Of a stretch of 54,835 nt of DNA, positions 34,636-43,874 are shown one piece after another. A program made the translations under genes and the position numbers. How positions within the stretch are numbered: the stretch's first letter is position 1; each line of letters begins with the position of its first letter. Under the pieces are notes generated by a model. It was given only the letters and a program-made list of their open reading frames with translations, did not search any database and was not told where the DNA came from. The DNA comes from Clostridium sp. N3C (GTDB taxonomy: Bacteria; Bacillota; Clostridia; Clostridiales; Clostridiaceae). The stretch is from the NCBI RefSeq assembly GCF_900095445.1, contig NZ_FMJL01000020.1, positions 1 to 54,835 on the forward strand, read 5' to 3'.

Positions 34636-34941
34636 ATGGAAGAGAGAAGCTATAAGTTCAATAAATATGAAATGATTATTAATATTATTTGCACCTATAA
34701 AGGAATTTCAAAATCACAATTAGGGAATATAATAAAGGACAAGGAGTGCAAGTATTTGCTATTGCTTTTGTTGGAAAATTATAAATGCATGGATTTACAG
34801 CAGATGAAAGTAGATCTGAAGATTTCTAGTAATAGAAGTATTAGATATAACGTGAAAAAAGCTGAAGAGAGATTTTTTATAAATAAAAGCTTTAGAGAAA
34901 AATATTTTGAGTTAGAAGAAATAGCAAATCAAATAATATAA
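34636..34941 (+). CDS. Small unknown protein, possible DnaA-domain-IV-like HTH
   Basis: This 101-aa basic protein is not assigned to a family with confidence. The segment YKGISKSQLGNIIKDKE..LLLLLLENYKCMDLQQMK..ISSNRSIRYNVKKAEERF follows the helix and spacing pattern of DnaA domain IV (the DnaA-box binding helix-turn-helix), with NRSIRYNVKKAE in the place of the DnaA DHTTV signature. It lacks the AAA+ domain. RBS AGGGGTG lies 5 bases before the ATG. The similarity is remote and by eye only; a generic DNA-binding helical protein is the alternative. Confidence 0.4.
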   Translation: MEERSYKFNKYEMIINIICTYKGISKSQLGNIIKDKECKYLLLLLLENYKCMDLQQMKVDLKISSNRSIRYNVKKAEERFFINKSFREKYFELEEIANQII

Positions 34942-35118
34942 TAAATCTATTAAATGATAGTTTATTATTAAAATAATAGGCTAAAAGTCTAAAAAGTAAA
35001 ATTATTAATCCTTGAGCTTTTCCTTATTATATGGTTTAATAATTTAGTTGTTGAAGGAAGGATTTTATTTATAAATATAGAATTATATTTATAGATAAAA
35101 ATTAATGGAGGCGAATTG

Positions 35119-35463
35119 ATGCTATATAATTTTGATATTAAAATTGCAGTGAAAAACTCAAATAACTGCTATAAAAGCTATGATTTCTCAATCTTTGAGT
35201 TGGAAAGCATCAGTGATTATCTGCCTGATTTTAATGCTACAATTAATAGTTCAAATAAGATATGTATAAGATATAAGTGTCCTATTTGTGGGGAAGAGCA
35301 TGAGAATAACTACAATATTAAGGATTTTTTTAGAAAGCAATTAATTATAGGTGGATGCGATATCACAGGTTCACCGGTTTATTTTGTTGGACAACCAATA
35401 AAAGTGAGCAAATATATATCGAAATATAATGAGATTAACAGCAAAGTATATGCTATGTTGTAA
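35119..35463 (+). CDS. Small unknown protein with zinc-ribbon-like CPIC
   Basis: This 114-aa protein is not recognised. It contains a CPICGEEH stretch and a GGCDI further on; one CxxC plus a His and a Cys could bind zinc. No signal peptide or membrane segment. The ATG at 35119 is chosen with GGAGG 7 bases upstream; the TTG at 35116 is an alternative. It is followed by 350 bp of non-coding DNA before rho. The function is unknown. Confidence 0.5.
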   Translation: MLYNFDIKIAVKNSNNCYKSYDFSIFELESISDYLPDFNATINSSNKICIRYKCPICGEEHENNYNIKDFFRKQLIIGGCDITGSPVYFVGQPIKVSKYISKYNEINSKVYAML

Positions 35464-35485
35464 ATAGTATGGTAGGAGTTTTTAT

Positions 35486-35526
35486 AAGGGTATACATAGA
35501 ACTTTTAATAATAAATGTATACTCTT
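35486..35526. repeat. Inverted repeat in the rho upstream region
   Basis: The 12-base arms AAGGGTATACAT and ATGTATACTCTT pair with one G-U around a 17-base loop. It lacks a plus-strand T-run. In the 350 bp before rho nothing else is identified; an attenuator or terminator is possible. Confidence 0.4.
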
Positions 35527-35813
35527 ACCAAAAAAACTTATAAAGGTATGGATTAAAAACTGTAAATTGTATATAATATAAAAAGTATTATAAAGTTATA
35601 AGGTACATCTCTACATTTCTATTTTTCATGTTGAATTTATAATGCAACGATTCATTAAGTAAACAATTGATTTCTTTTATATTTTCCAAGGCTTAGTTTA
35701 ACAAATATAATAGTTCTTATATATTAAATATTTGATGAAAGGTAGGTGAATACTGATTTACACATGAATTATTGATAAATATAATTATTTTTTGTCTTGT
35801 GTGAACAGGGAAC

Positions 35814-37304
35814 ATGTTGAGTAACAAAGATTATGAAACTATGACAATAATTGAATTAAGAAAAATTGCAAAGGAATTAGGTTTAAAGAACCTAACAAAG
35901 TATAAAAAAAACGAACTTATTGATGAAATCATTAAGTTATCTCCAAAATCTATTGAAAAGGATGGAGTTGTTCTAACGGAAAAAATTTCTCCTAAAAATA
36001 GAAATGTAGATGATAGTGAAAGCAATGATGACATTAAAGGGGAGGAAAATAAAATAAGCCCCAATGCTATGGAAGATAGAGAAAATGTTGAAGAAAATGT
36101 ACAAGAAACCAAAATTAATCCAGAAGAAAAGAGAGAAAAACTAAGAGGGATGATTAATGAATCTGAAACTGCAAAAGGTGTTTTGGAGATTAATGAAAAT
36201 AACAGTTTTGGATTCTTAAGAGGGAAAAATTATCTTTCTACTCCTGAAGATGTATATGTCTCACCATCACAAATAAGAAGGTTTAATTTAAGAACTGGTG
36301 ATGAGATAGAAGGAAAGGTGAGAACACCAAAGGAAGGAGAAAAGTTCAAGGCTCTTTTATATGTTGATAAGGTAAATGGAGAAGATCCTGAAAAGGCTGT
36401 TGGTAGGAAACCTTTCGAATATTTAACGCCTATTTATCCAAATAAAAGACTTAGACTGGAGACTAAAAGCCAGTTGGATTTAGCCTCTCGTTTAATGGAT
36501 ATAATCTGCCCTATAGGTATGGGACAGAGAGGTCTAATCGTAGCCCCTCCTAAAGCTGGTAAAACTACTCTTCTAAAAAAAGTAGCTCAGAATTTATCTA
36601 TAAATTATCCTAATGTAAAACTTATAGTTTTGCTTATAGATGAGAGACCGGAAGAAGTTACCGATATGCAGAGATCTATTAATGGTGAAGTAATTTTTTC
36701 TACCTTTGACGAGGAACCAGAACATCATACTAAGGTAGCACAGATGGTTTTGGAAAGAGCAAAAAGAATGGTAGAACAAGGGCAGGATGTGGTAATTCTT
36801 CTAGATAGTATAACTAGGCTCTCAAGAGCTTACAATTTAACTATTACACCAACAGGTAGAACCTTATCCGGAGGATTAGATCCAGGAGCTTTGATTATGC
36901 CTAAAAAGTTTTTTGGAGCTGCAAGAAACATAGAAGAGGGAGGAAGTCTTACAATATTAGCTACAGCCCTTGTAGAAACAGGCAGTAGAATGGACGATAT
37001 GATATTTGAGGAATTTAAGGGTACTGGAAATATGGAAGTTCATTTAGATAGAAAGCTGCAGGAAAGAAGGATATTCCCTGCGGTAGACATATATAAGTCT
37101 GGTACTAGAAGAGATGATCTTCTTCATAATGAAGAAGAAAGAGATGCTGCTTATACTATAAGAAAGTTGCTATACAGGGAGGCTAATCCTGATGAAGTAA
37201 CTGAAAAACTTATTAATTTGTTGGCAAAGACAAAAGACAATAAGGAGTTCTTATCTTTGATTAGTAAAGGGGATGCACTTCTTACTAAGGAAATTAATAA
37301 ATAA
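35814..37304 (+). CDS. rho: Transcription termination factor Rho
   Basis: This is a 496-aa hexameric RNA-dependent ATPase/translocase that ends transcription. In order: a Rho_N SAP-like domain (3-42), a charged low-complexity insert (about 45-110), the cold-shock RNA-binding domain ([16 protein letters not shown]), then the RecA-like motor with Walker [11 protein letters not shown] and Walker [17 protein letters not shown]. The Q-loop/R-loop region [10 protein letters not shown] is intact. The ATG lies 3 bases after CAGGGAA, and TTG 35817 is possible. The insert is a feature of some clostridial and actinobacterial Rho proteins. The long AT-rich leader is a possible autoregulatory region. Confidence 0.96.
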   Translation: MLSNKDYETMTIIELRKIAKELGLKNLTKYKKNELIDEIIKLSPKSIEKDGVVLTEKISPKNRNVDDSESNDDIKGEENKISPNAMEDRENVEENVQETKINPEEKREKLRGMINESETAKGVLEINENNSFGFLRGKNYLSTPEDVYVSPSQIRRFNLRTGDEIEGKVRTPKEGEKFKALLYVDKVNGEDPEKAVGRKPFEYLTPIYPNKRLRLETKSQLDLASRLMDIICPIGMGQRGLIVAPPKAGKTTLLKKVAQNLSINYPNVKLIVLLIDERPEEVTDMQRSINGEVIFSTFDEEPEHHTKVAQMVLERAKRMVEQGQDVVILLDSITRLSRAYNLTITPTGRTLSGGLDPGALIMPKKFFGAARNIEEGGSLTILATALVETGSRMDDMIFEEFKGTGNMEVHLDRKLQERRIFPAVDIYKSGTRRDDLLHNEEERDAAYTIRKLLYREANPDEVTEKLINLLAKTKDNKEFLSLISKGDALLTKEINK

Positions 37305-37307
37305 TAC

Positions 37308-37340
37308 AAAAAAACAGGAAGTTTAACTTCCTGTTTTTTT
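37308..37340. terminator. Bidirectional terminator between rho and rpmE
   Basis: A perfect stem AAAAAAACAGGAAGTT/AACTTCCTGTTTTTTT has A-runs and T-runs on both strands. It serves convergent genes. Confidence 0.95.
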
Positions 37341-37370
37341 GCATCTCGGATAACTAATTCGCCAATTTGG

Positions 37371-37586
37371 TTATTTATTTTCGTTATTGAGGTTGAATCT
37401 CTTATTGAACTTTTCAACTCTTCCGCCAACATCAACGATCTTTTGTTTCCCAGTGAAGAATGGGTGGCACTTAGAGCATATTTCTACTTTTAGTTCCTTT
37501 TTAACGGAACCTGTTGTAAAAGTATTTCCACATGCACACTTAACTACAGCGTCAGTGTAGTATTCTGGATGTATGCCTTCTCTCAT
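37371..37586 (-). CDS. rpmE: 50S ribosomal protein L31, zinc-binding type
   Basis: This 71-aa L31 has [20 protein letters not shown] and the zinc ligands Cys17, Cys19, Cys37 and Cys40 (CAC...CSKC), so it is the C+ form. The start at 37586 has AGAGGTGA upstream; the upstream ATG has none. It is on the minus strand with its own promoter (37634-37662), convergent with rho. In related Firmicutes, rpmE usually follows rho in the same direction, so a local inversion is likely. Confidence 0.96.
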   Translation of the reverse strand: MREGIHPEYYTDAVVKCACGNTFTTGSVKKELKVEICSKCHPFFTGKQKIVDVGGRVEKFNKRFNLNNENK

Positions 37587-37633
37587 CTTTTTCACCTCTT
37601 TCGAATTGCATCGATACAATTTTCAACTACTAA

Positions 37634-37662
37634 ATTATAGCATATTGAATATCTTAGGTCAA
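37634..37662 (-). promoter_or_regulatory. SigA promoter of rpmE
   Basis: On the minus strand TTGACC and TATAAT are separated by 17 bases. The -10 is 48 bases before the rpmE start. Confidence 0.85.
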
Positions 37663-37871
37663 TACAAATTAATAATAATGAAGGAGACAATTAATATATA
37701 GTTGTTAAACTTTCTTAGAAGTATATTTTTGTTTATTGGAAAATGATTTTTTGTTATAATGAGTATACATTATACTTATTTTTGAGTTTATAAAATAAAA
37801 TGTTTAGGATGCAAATTATAGAATAGAACATATTAAGAATGGCAAAAGGATAAAAAGAGAGGGTGGGAGTA

Positions 37872-39653
37872 ATGACTAGAAAGACTTCTGTTGGAGGACA
37901 GGCAGTCATCGAAGGTGTTATGATGAGAGGAGAAAAAGGTGTTGCTACTGCTGTTAGGTTAGATGATGGCAGTATTGAGGTTAAATTTGAGAAGTTAGTA
38001 CCTTCTACAAAGAAAAATAAGCTTTTGGCACTTCCGGTTATTAGGGGGGCTGTTTCTCTCTTTGAATCTTTAAAGATTGGCATTGAAACACTAAATTATT
38101 CTGCCAGCTTTTTTGAGGAGGAAGAGGAAGAAAGTAAATTTGATAAGTGGTTTAACAAGGTATTTAAAGATAAAAGCAATGATGTTTTAATGACCATCGC
38201 CCTTATCTTTTCTTTGGGCATTTCTGTGTTATTGTTTTTCTTATTGCCAACATTTATAGCTAATCTGCTTTATAAATTAAATTTTAGCAGGTTATCAGTA
38301 AATATTTTTGAAGGGGTTCTCCGTGTTGTTATATTTTTAGGCTACATTTATGCAGTAGGTAAGTTAGAAGATATAAAGAGAGTGTTTCAGTATCACGGGG
38401 CAGAGCATAAAACAATTTTTTGCTATGAAAATGAAGCTGAACTAACACCAGAAAATGCAGCTAAATTTAAGCGCTTTCATCCAAGATGTGGAACTAATTT
38501 TATGTTTATAGTAATGATTGTAAGTATAGCTTTATTTACATTGATTGAGTTTAAATCTATTTGGTATAAGCTTTTGTATAGATTATTACTCCTTCCTTTA
38601 GTAGCAGGCATCTCCTATGAGCTAATAAAGTGGATGGGGAAAAGTGAAGGAAAGCTTTCAGGTATAGTGGCTTATCCTGGTTTAAAGCTTCAGCAACTAA
38701 CTACTAAGGAACCGGATGCATTACAACTTCAGGTAGCTATAGTAGCTTTAAAAGCCGCAGAAGGTATGGATTATTCTAGAGAAGTAAAATTATCTAAAGG
38801 TGGTAAGACAATAGGTGACCTCTTAAATGAGGCTAAGGATATATTGAAAAAATCTGAAATAGATAGTTACTTGTTGGATTCACAATTGCTTTTAGCTAAA
38901 GTTTTGAAGAAGGATAAGCTTTATGTAATTACTAATAGAGATGAAGTTGTAGAAAAAGATTTGGTTGAAAAGTATATGCGCTACATTGATTTAAGAAAGG
39001 ATAAGATGCCAGTGAAATATATCCTTGAAGAATGCGAATTCATGGGGATAGATTTATATATTAAACCTGGTGTGCTTATTCCTAGAACTGATACAGAGAT
39101 TTTAGTAGAATCGGTTATAGAAGATATAAAGGATAAAAGTTATACTAAAATATGTGATCTTTGTTGCGGTAGTGGAGCAATAGGTATAGCTATTGCTTCC
39201 TTGGTAAATAATGTTGATGTGGAATGTTATGACATAAGTCCTATAGCTGAAGAGGTAACTAGAAAGAATATTAAGAAGTTAGAGCTTCAAGAGAAAGTGA
39301 ACTATAAGCACAGTGACTTGTTAGAAGAAGCTGTAAAGGAAAATAAAAAATATGATGTTATAGTATCAAATCCTCCTTATATTAAGGAAGAAGAAATAGA
39401 TAAATTAATGGAAGATGTTAAGAATTATGAGCCTAGGTTGGCTCTTTCAGGAGGAGAAGACGGCTTAAACTTCTATAGGAAAATAACGGAGCAGGCAATA
39501 AGTTGTCTTAATAATGGTGGATTATTAGCCTTTGAAATAGGCCATGATCAAAGAGAAGCGGTAGAGCAAATAATGCTGGAAAAAGGTTTTAAAGATATTC
39601 AGTGTCTTAAGGATTTAGGAGGTAATGATAGAGTAGTTAAGGGATTTTTGTAA
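37872..39653 (+). CDS. prmC: DUF1385 membrane protein fused to PrmC methyltransferase
   Basis: This 593-aa two-domain protein. Residues 1-300 are DUF1385 (YqhQ-like): SVGGQAVIEGVMMRGEKG, YHGAEHKTIFCYEN, FHPRCGTNF and several membrane helices. Residues 310-593 are the release-factor glutamine N5-methyltransferase PrmC, with SAM-binding CDLCCGSGAIGIAIA and catalytic NPPY. PrmC methylates the GGQ Gln of RF1, whose gene prfA follows 89 bases later. The ATG at 37872 has GGGAG nearby; GTG at 37863 is inside the RBS. The DUF1385 role is unknown. Membrane attachment of PrmC is an inference from the fusion. Confidence 0.93.
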   Translation: MTRKTSVGGQAVIEGVMMRGEKGVATAVRLDDGSIEVKFEKLVPSTKKNKLLALPVIRGAVSLFESLKIGIETLNYSASFFEEEEEESKFDKWFNKVFKDKSNDVLMTIALIFSLGISVLLFFLLPTFIANLLYKLNFSRLSVNIFEGVLRVVIFLGYIYAVGKLEDIKRVFQYHGAEHKTIFCYENEAELTPENAAKFKRFHPRCGTNFMFIVMIVSIALFTLIEFKSIWYKLLYRLLLLPLVAGISYELIKWMGKSEGKLSGIVAYPGLKLQQLTTKEPDALQLQVAIVALKAAEGMDYSREVKLSKGGKTIGDLLNEAKDILKKSEIDSYLLDSQLLLAKVLKKDKLYVITNRDEVVEKDLVEKYMRYIDLRKDKMPVKYILEECEFMGIDLYIKPGVLIPRTDTEILVESVIEDIKDKSYTKICDLCCGSGAIGIAIASLVNNVDVECYDISPIAEEVTRKNIKKLELQEKVNYKHSDLLEEAVKENKKYDVIVSNPPYIKEEEIDKLMEDVKNYEPRLALSGGEDGLNFYRKITEQAISCLNNGGLLAFEIGHDQREAVEQIMLEKGFKDIQCLKDLGGNDRVVKGFL

Positions 39654-39742
39654 ATATACGTTGATTAAGATAAAATCTCTATGTTATAATAATTTATTGT
39701 TATAGTTTTGAAAATATATAATAGTTCGGAGTTGAGTGGTGT

Positions 39743-40822
39743 ATGTTAGATAAACTGCATTTTATAGAAAATAAATATGAAGAGTTATCCATAAAAATAT
39801 CTGATCCTTCCGTTATGGCAGACCAAAAAGAATGGCAAAAGCTTTGCAAAGAGCATGCTGATTTGGAAATCATAGTTACAAAGTATAGAGAGTACAAACA
39901 AGTTCTTGAAGATATAGAAGCTGCTAAAGAAATGATTAGCCAAGAAGAAGATAAAGATATGAAGGAAATGCTTCAAGAAGAGTTAAAGGAACTTACGGAA
40001 AAAGAAGAAGAGACTAAGAAAGAACTTCAGATAATGCTTATACCTAAGGATCCTAATGATGATAAAAACGTATTTGTTGAAATTAGAGGCGGTACCGGAG
40101 GAGAAGAGGCTGCATTGTTTGCAGCAGACTTATTCAGAATGTATACTAGATACGCTGAATCTAAAGGTTGGAAAGTAGAAGTTATGAGTGCTAATGAAAC
40201 AGATATTGGCGGATTTAAAGAAATAGTATTTATGATTTCTGGTACTGGAGCTTATAGTAGATTAAAGTATGAAAGTGGAGTTCATAGAGTACAAAGAGTA
40301 CCAGATACAGAGGCTAGCGGAAGAATTCATACCTCTGCTACTACTGTAGCGGTGCTTCCTGAAGTGGAAGAAGTGGATATAGAAATTAATCCTAATGATT
40401 TAAGAATAGATGTTTATAGATCTTCTGGTCATGGTGGACAGTGTGTTAATACTACTGATTCAGCGGTAAGAATAACACACTTACCTACAGGATTAGTAGT
40501 AACCTGCCAGGATGAAAAGTCTCAGCTAAAAAATAAAGAAAAAGCATTGAAGGTACTTAGAGCTAGATTGTACGAGAAAGCGGAGGCTGAAAGAAATGCT
40601 AGTATAGCTGCTGATAGAAGAAATCAGGTGGGTTCCGGCGATAGAAGTGAAAGAATAAGAACTTATAATTTCCCTCAGGGTAGAGTTACAGATCATAGAA
40701 TTGGTCTTACACTATATAAATTAGATTCCTTTATGAACGGAGATTTAGATGAAATTATTAATGCCCTTATTACTGCTGACCAAGCAGAAAAATTGCAGAA
40801 GATGGGCAATAATGAAGTTTAG
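39743..40822 (+). CDS. prfA: Peptide chain release factor 1
   Basis: This 359-aa factor terminates translation at UAA and UAG. It has the stop-codon reading motif P-D-T (187-189, in [15 protein letters not shown]) and the GGQ motif (231-233, in [10 protein letters not shown]). The ATG follows AGTGG. It lies directly after prmC, the enzyme that methylates its GGQ Gln. The N-terminal helical domain (to about 100) is rich in Glu/Lys. Confidence 0.96.
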   Translation: MLDKLHFIENKYEELSIKISDPSVMADQKEWQKLCKEHADLEIIVTKYREYKQVLEDIEAAKEMISQEEDKDMKEMLQEELKELTEKEEETKKELQIMLIPKDPNDDKNVFVEIRGGTGGEEAALFAADLFRMYTRYAESKGWKVEVMSANETDIGGFKEIVFMISGTGAYSRLKYESGVHRVQRVPDTEASGRIHTSATTVAVLPEVEEVDIEINPNDLRIDVYRSSGHGGQCVNTTDSAVRITHLPTGLVVTCQDEKSQLKNKEKALKVLRARLYEKAEAERNASIAADRRNQVGSGDRSERIRTYNFPQGRVTDHRIGLTLYKLDSFMNGDLDEIINALITADQAEKLQKMGNNEV

Positions 40823-40843
40823 AATATTATTGAGGTGAAGTTG

Positions 40844-41431
40844 ATGAATATAAATAAAGCCATAAAGAAGCAAAATAACTCTTATAAGAGGTTTGTGCTT
40901 ATTATGGGCTTTATTTTTTTTATTAATCCTCTTGTATTAATTATATCCGGTGAATTTAATTTGTTTTTTTTATCTTACTTAGTCATAATAGAAGTACTAA
41001 TAATTGTAGCTGTATTATTAAAAAAAGATGCAAATTCTATGAGTTACGAGTATTATAATGGTAAATTGAAGCTTTACCAAGGAATCTTTAAAAAGAAGTG
41101 CTCTATACACTGTGAAAAAGTGGTGTTTGTGCATATTGAAACTAAGATTCAAGATAAAGAAGATCCAGATATTATAATGCTAACAAGCTCTAGGTTTAGA
41201 AATAAAAAAATAAATCAAGTTGATATTACTTTTTTAAAAAAACATGAATATGTAAAAAAGGAATATGAAAAAATAAAAGCTGCTAATCCTGATGAGGAAT
41301 ACTATTATATAATAGTATCGAAAGGAAAGTTGATAAAGTATAAACTATTGATGGAATTATATAAAAGATGTGTTAATGCTAAATTTTCAGAGTTTGCAAT
41401 TGATTCTATAAAAACTTGGTATGACAATTAA
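40844..41431 (+). CDS. Conserved two-helix membrane protein, PH-like C-terminal domain possible
   Basis: This is a 195-aa protein with two N-terminal membrane helices (FVLIMGFIFFINPLVLII and LVIIEVLIIVAVLL) and a soluble, Lys-rich C-terminal part with a YEYYNGKLKLYQGIFKKKCSIH segment reminiscent of bacterial PH-like domains. The start at 40844 has GAGGTGA 5 bases upstream; GTG at 40835 is within the RBS. It sits between prfA and the ZIP transporter gene. No function is known, and the domain idea is low confidence. Confidence 0.65.
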   Translation: MNINKAIKKQNNSYKRFVLIMGFIFFINPLVLIISGEFNLFFLSYLVIIEVLIIVAVLLKKDANSMSYEYYNGKLKLYQGIFKKKCSIHCEKVVFVHIETKIQDKEDPDIIMLTSSRFRNKKINQVDITFLKKHEYVKKEYEKIKAANPDEEYYYIIVSKGKLIKYKLLMELYKRCVNAKFSEFAIDSIKTWYDN

Positions 41432-41511
41432 TTATTATAGTAGATGATAGCTTTTAGTGGTTATAATTACTCCTTTCTATAAATAGAATACTATAGAATG
41501 GAGTGATTAAG

Positions 41512-42237
41512 TTGCAAAATGTTATTCTTGTGGTTATCTTATCTTCTATTATATCTTTAATTGGGACAATGGTTGGTGCCTCTATAGGTGTGTTTTTTAA
41601 GAATCCATCTAAGAGGTTTATGAGTTCGATTTTGGGCTTTGCTGCAGGTATTATGCTAGCTATAGTTGTTTTTGACTTGATTCCAGAGTCCATAGAAAGC
41701 TGGAGTTTTTCAGGAACAATCATTTTTGTTATCATAGGGATTCTCATAGTTATGACTATAGACAATTTAATCCCTGAAGACCATAATGAAGTCTCTGCTC
41801 ATTATAAAGTAGCTTTTCTTACTGCTTTGGGGCTTATGCTCCATAACTTTCCTGAGGGCATAATAATGGGCTGCGGATTTATGGCAGGTAAAACCCTAGG
41901 CTTGAGAATGAGCATAATAATAGCTATCCATGATATTCCTGAAGGGATGGCAGTTTCTGCACCTTTAATGTTATCACGAGTTAGAGTATCTAAAATTCTT
42001 ACCTATGTTTTGATAACAGCCTTACCTACTGCTTTAGGAGCTTGGTTAGGTATATTCTTAGGAAGTGTTTCAAAAAATATGCTGGGTTCCTGTCTTGCCA
42101 TGGCATCTGGTATTATGCTGTATATTTCTTGTGGTGAGCTGTTACCAGAGTCTAACAAACAGTGGAAAGGAATTGCAGGTACTGTAGGCTTGCTTTCAGG
42201 AGTTATATTAGGATTGATTATGATAAAGATAATTTAG
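41512..42237 (+). CDS. ZIP-family metal transporter
   Basis: This 241-aa polytopic protein with about eight membrane helices carries the two signature motifs HNFPEGIIMG and HDIPEGMAVS that bind the transported metal. ZIP proteins import Zn2+ and related divalent ions. The TTG at 41512 has GGAG 8 bases upstream; GTG at 41503 overlaps the RBS. It closely precedes sua5/tsaC (20 bases). The substrate metal is not defined. Confidence 0.9.
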   Translation: MQNVILVVILSSIISLIGTMVGASIGVFFKNPSKRFMSSILGFAAGIMLAIVVFDLIPESIESWSFSGTIIFVIIGILIVMTIDNLIPEDHNEVSAHYKVAFLTALGLMLHNFPEGIIMGCGFMAGKTLGLRMSIIIAIHDIPEGMAVSAPLMLSRVRVSKILTYVLITALPTALGAWLGIFLGSVSKNMLGSCLAMASGIMLYISCGELLPESNKQWKGIAGTVGLLSGVILGLIMIKII

Positions 42238-42257
42238 AATTTAAGGGGAAATGTACT

Positions 42258-43307
42258 ATGAAGACAAAGGTAGTAAAAATGCTAGAGAATAATTTGAATG
42301 AGGAAGCTTTAGAAGAAGCAGCGGAAGTAATAAATAAGGGCGGTTTAGTGGCTTTTCCTACGGAGACTGTTTATGGATTAGGGGCTAATGCGTTAGACCC
42401 AGAGGCAGTAAAAAAGATATTTGAAGCTAAGGGAAGACCTCAAGACAATCCCTTAATAGTACATATTGCAGACTATGATTTACATGCATATGCTAAGGAA
42501 GTACCGGATATAGTTAATAAGCTTACTGAGCGTTTTTGGCCAGGGCCTCTCACTATTATTTTGGAAAAGAAAAGTATCATACCAGATGAGACTAGTGCTG
42601 GTTTATCAAGCATAGGACTTAGAATGCCTAAAAATGAAATTGCCTTAGCTCTAATAAAAAAATCTGGCCTACCTATTGCTGCTCCATCGGCAAATCTTTC
42701 AGGAAAACCCAGTCCTACAGAGGTTCAAAGATGTATAGAAGACTTGGATGGCAGGGTGGATTTTATAATAGGAGGTTCTGAAAGCGAAATTGGAGTGGAA
42801 TCTACAGTGTTAGATTGTACCAGCTATCCACCTTGTATTTTAAGACCCGGTGGTATTACCCTTGAAATGTTAAGGGAGATAGATGAAAAAATATATATTG
42901 ATCCAGCTATTATGGAAAAGGTTACTGGGGATTTTAAGCCTAAAGCTCCTGGAATGAAGTATAGACATTATGCCCCTAAGGCACCGGTAAAGATTATTAA
43001 GGGAGATTTCAAAAAAACTATTGAAAAAATTAATGAAATGGTACAAAATTATATGGATAGAAATTTAAAAGTTGGCATAATGGCAACGGATGAAACTATG
43101 GATTTTTATCCTAATGGTGAAGTGATTTCACTAGGAAGTAGAGAGAACTTATCCTCAGTGGCTCACAATCTTTTTGAGGTTCTTCGAGCCTTAGATGATA
43201 AAAAGGTTGATATTATTTTATCGGAAGCTTTCGAAGAAGAGGGGATAGGCATTGCTATTATGAATCGTCTTAATAAAGCAGCATCTTTTGACATAATAAA
43301 GATTTAA
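42258..43307 (+). CDS. L-threonylcarbamoyladenylate synthase
   Basis: This 349-aa enzyme makes threonylcarbamoyl-AMP from Thr, bicarbonate and ATP for tRNA t6A modification. The YrdC/TsaC domain (about 20-210) has GGLVAFPTETVYGLGANAL, KGRPQDNPLIVH and SANLSG; the C-terminal Sua5 domain follows from about 240. The start at 42258 has GGGGAAA upstream. Two-domain Sua5/YwlC type rather than short TsaC. Upstream of ywlE, as in B. subtilis ywlC-ywlE. Confidence 0.93.
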   Translation: MKTKVVKMLENNLNEEALEEAAEVINKGGLVAFPTETVYGLGANALDPEAVKKIFEAKGRPQDNPLIVHIADYDLHAYAKEVPDIVNKLTERFWPGPLTIILEKKSIIPDETSAGLSSIGLRMPKNEIALALIKKSGLPIAAPSANLSGKPSPTEVQRCIEDLDGRVDFIIGGSESEIGVESTVLDCTSYPPCILRPGGITLEMLREIDEKIYIDPAIMEKVTGDFKPKAPGMKYRHYAPKAPVKIIKGDFKKTIEKINEMVQNYMDRNLKVGIMATDETMDFYPNGEVISLGSRENLSSVAHNLFEVLRALDDKKVDIILSEAFEEEGIGIAIMNRLNKAASFDIIKI

Positions 43308-43319
43308 TTGGAGGCAACT

Positions 43320-43772
43320 ATGAATATATTATTCGTATGCTCAGGAAATACTTGCAGAAGTTGTATGGCTGAAGCTATATTTAATCATTACAATACTATA
43401 AGTGATATTAAGGCGTTTTCTGCTGGAGTAGCTGCAATTAAAGGAAGCAAAACTTCCAAAAATTCTGCAGTGGTAGTAGAAACAAATACAGGGGTTAATA
43501 TAGCTGACAGAGAAGCAGTACAACTTACTCAAGAACAGGTTCATAATAGTGATTTAATATTAACTATGACTTACAGTATAAAAAATTACTTAGTAAGTTT
43601 ATTTCCTGATTTTAAAAATAAAATATATGTATTAAACGAGTATGTCGGCGCAGAGGGAGAAGTTTCAGACCCTTACGGCGGCGATATAGCCGTTTATAAT
43701 AATACTTTTAAATCATTAAAAAAATATATAGATTTGCTATTGTTAAAGCTAAAAGAAGATATCAGTAAGTAA
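43320..43772 (+). CDS. ywlE: Low-molecular-weight phosphatase, protein-arginine phosphatase YwlE-like
   Basis: This 150-aa phosphatase has the C-x5-R loop CSGNTCRS (Cys7, Arg13) and the acid SDPYGG. Thr11 in the loop is the residue that favours phosphoarginine over phosphotyrosine in B. subtilis YwlE, so it probably reverses McsB-type arginine phosphorylation. The ATG at 43320 has GGAGG 6 bases upstream; the TTG at 43308 is not needed. Same strand and close after sua5; terminated at 43795. Confidence 0.88.
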   Translation: MNILFVCSGNTCRSCMAEAIFNHYNTISDIKAFSAGVAAIKGSKTSKNSAVVVETNTGVNIADREAVQLTQEQVHNSDLILTMTYSIKNYLVSLFPDFKNKIYVLNEYVGAEGEVSDPYGGDIAVYNNTFKSLKKYIDLLLLKLKEDISK

Positions 43773-43795
43773 TATTACTGCTATCTTCTTTTTTG
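43755..43795 (+). terminator. Terminator overlapping the ywlE 3' end
   Basis: AGAAGATA/TATCTTCT with inner CAGTAA/TTACTG form a long stem and are followed by TTTTT. It overlaps the last codons. Confidence 0.85.
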
Positions 43796-43874
43796 CAATA
43801 TTAAAATGGTTTAACCTATTGATAATTTTCTGAAAATAATTTGGAGAAAATAAAAAAGTATGGAGGTGTATAGG

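Noticed and set aside
37754..38083. 109-codon minus-strand ORF overlapping DUF1385-prmC start
   Set aside because: Antisense to the conserved N-terminus of DUF1385 with no RBS or domain.
41454..41765. 103-codon minus-strand ORF overlapping the ZIP transporter
   Set aside because: The plus frame carries the ZIP signatures and a RBS; the minus frame has neither.
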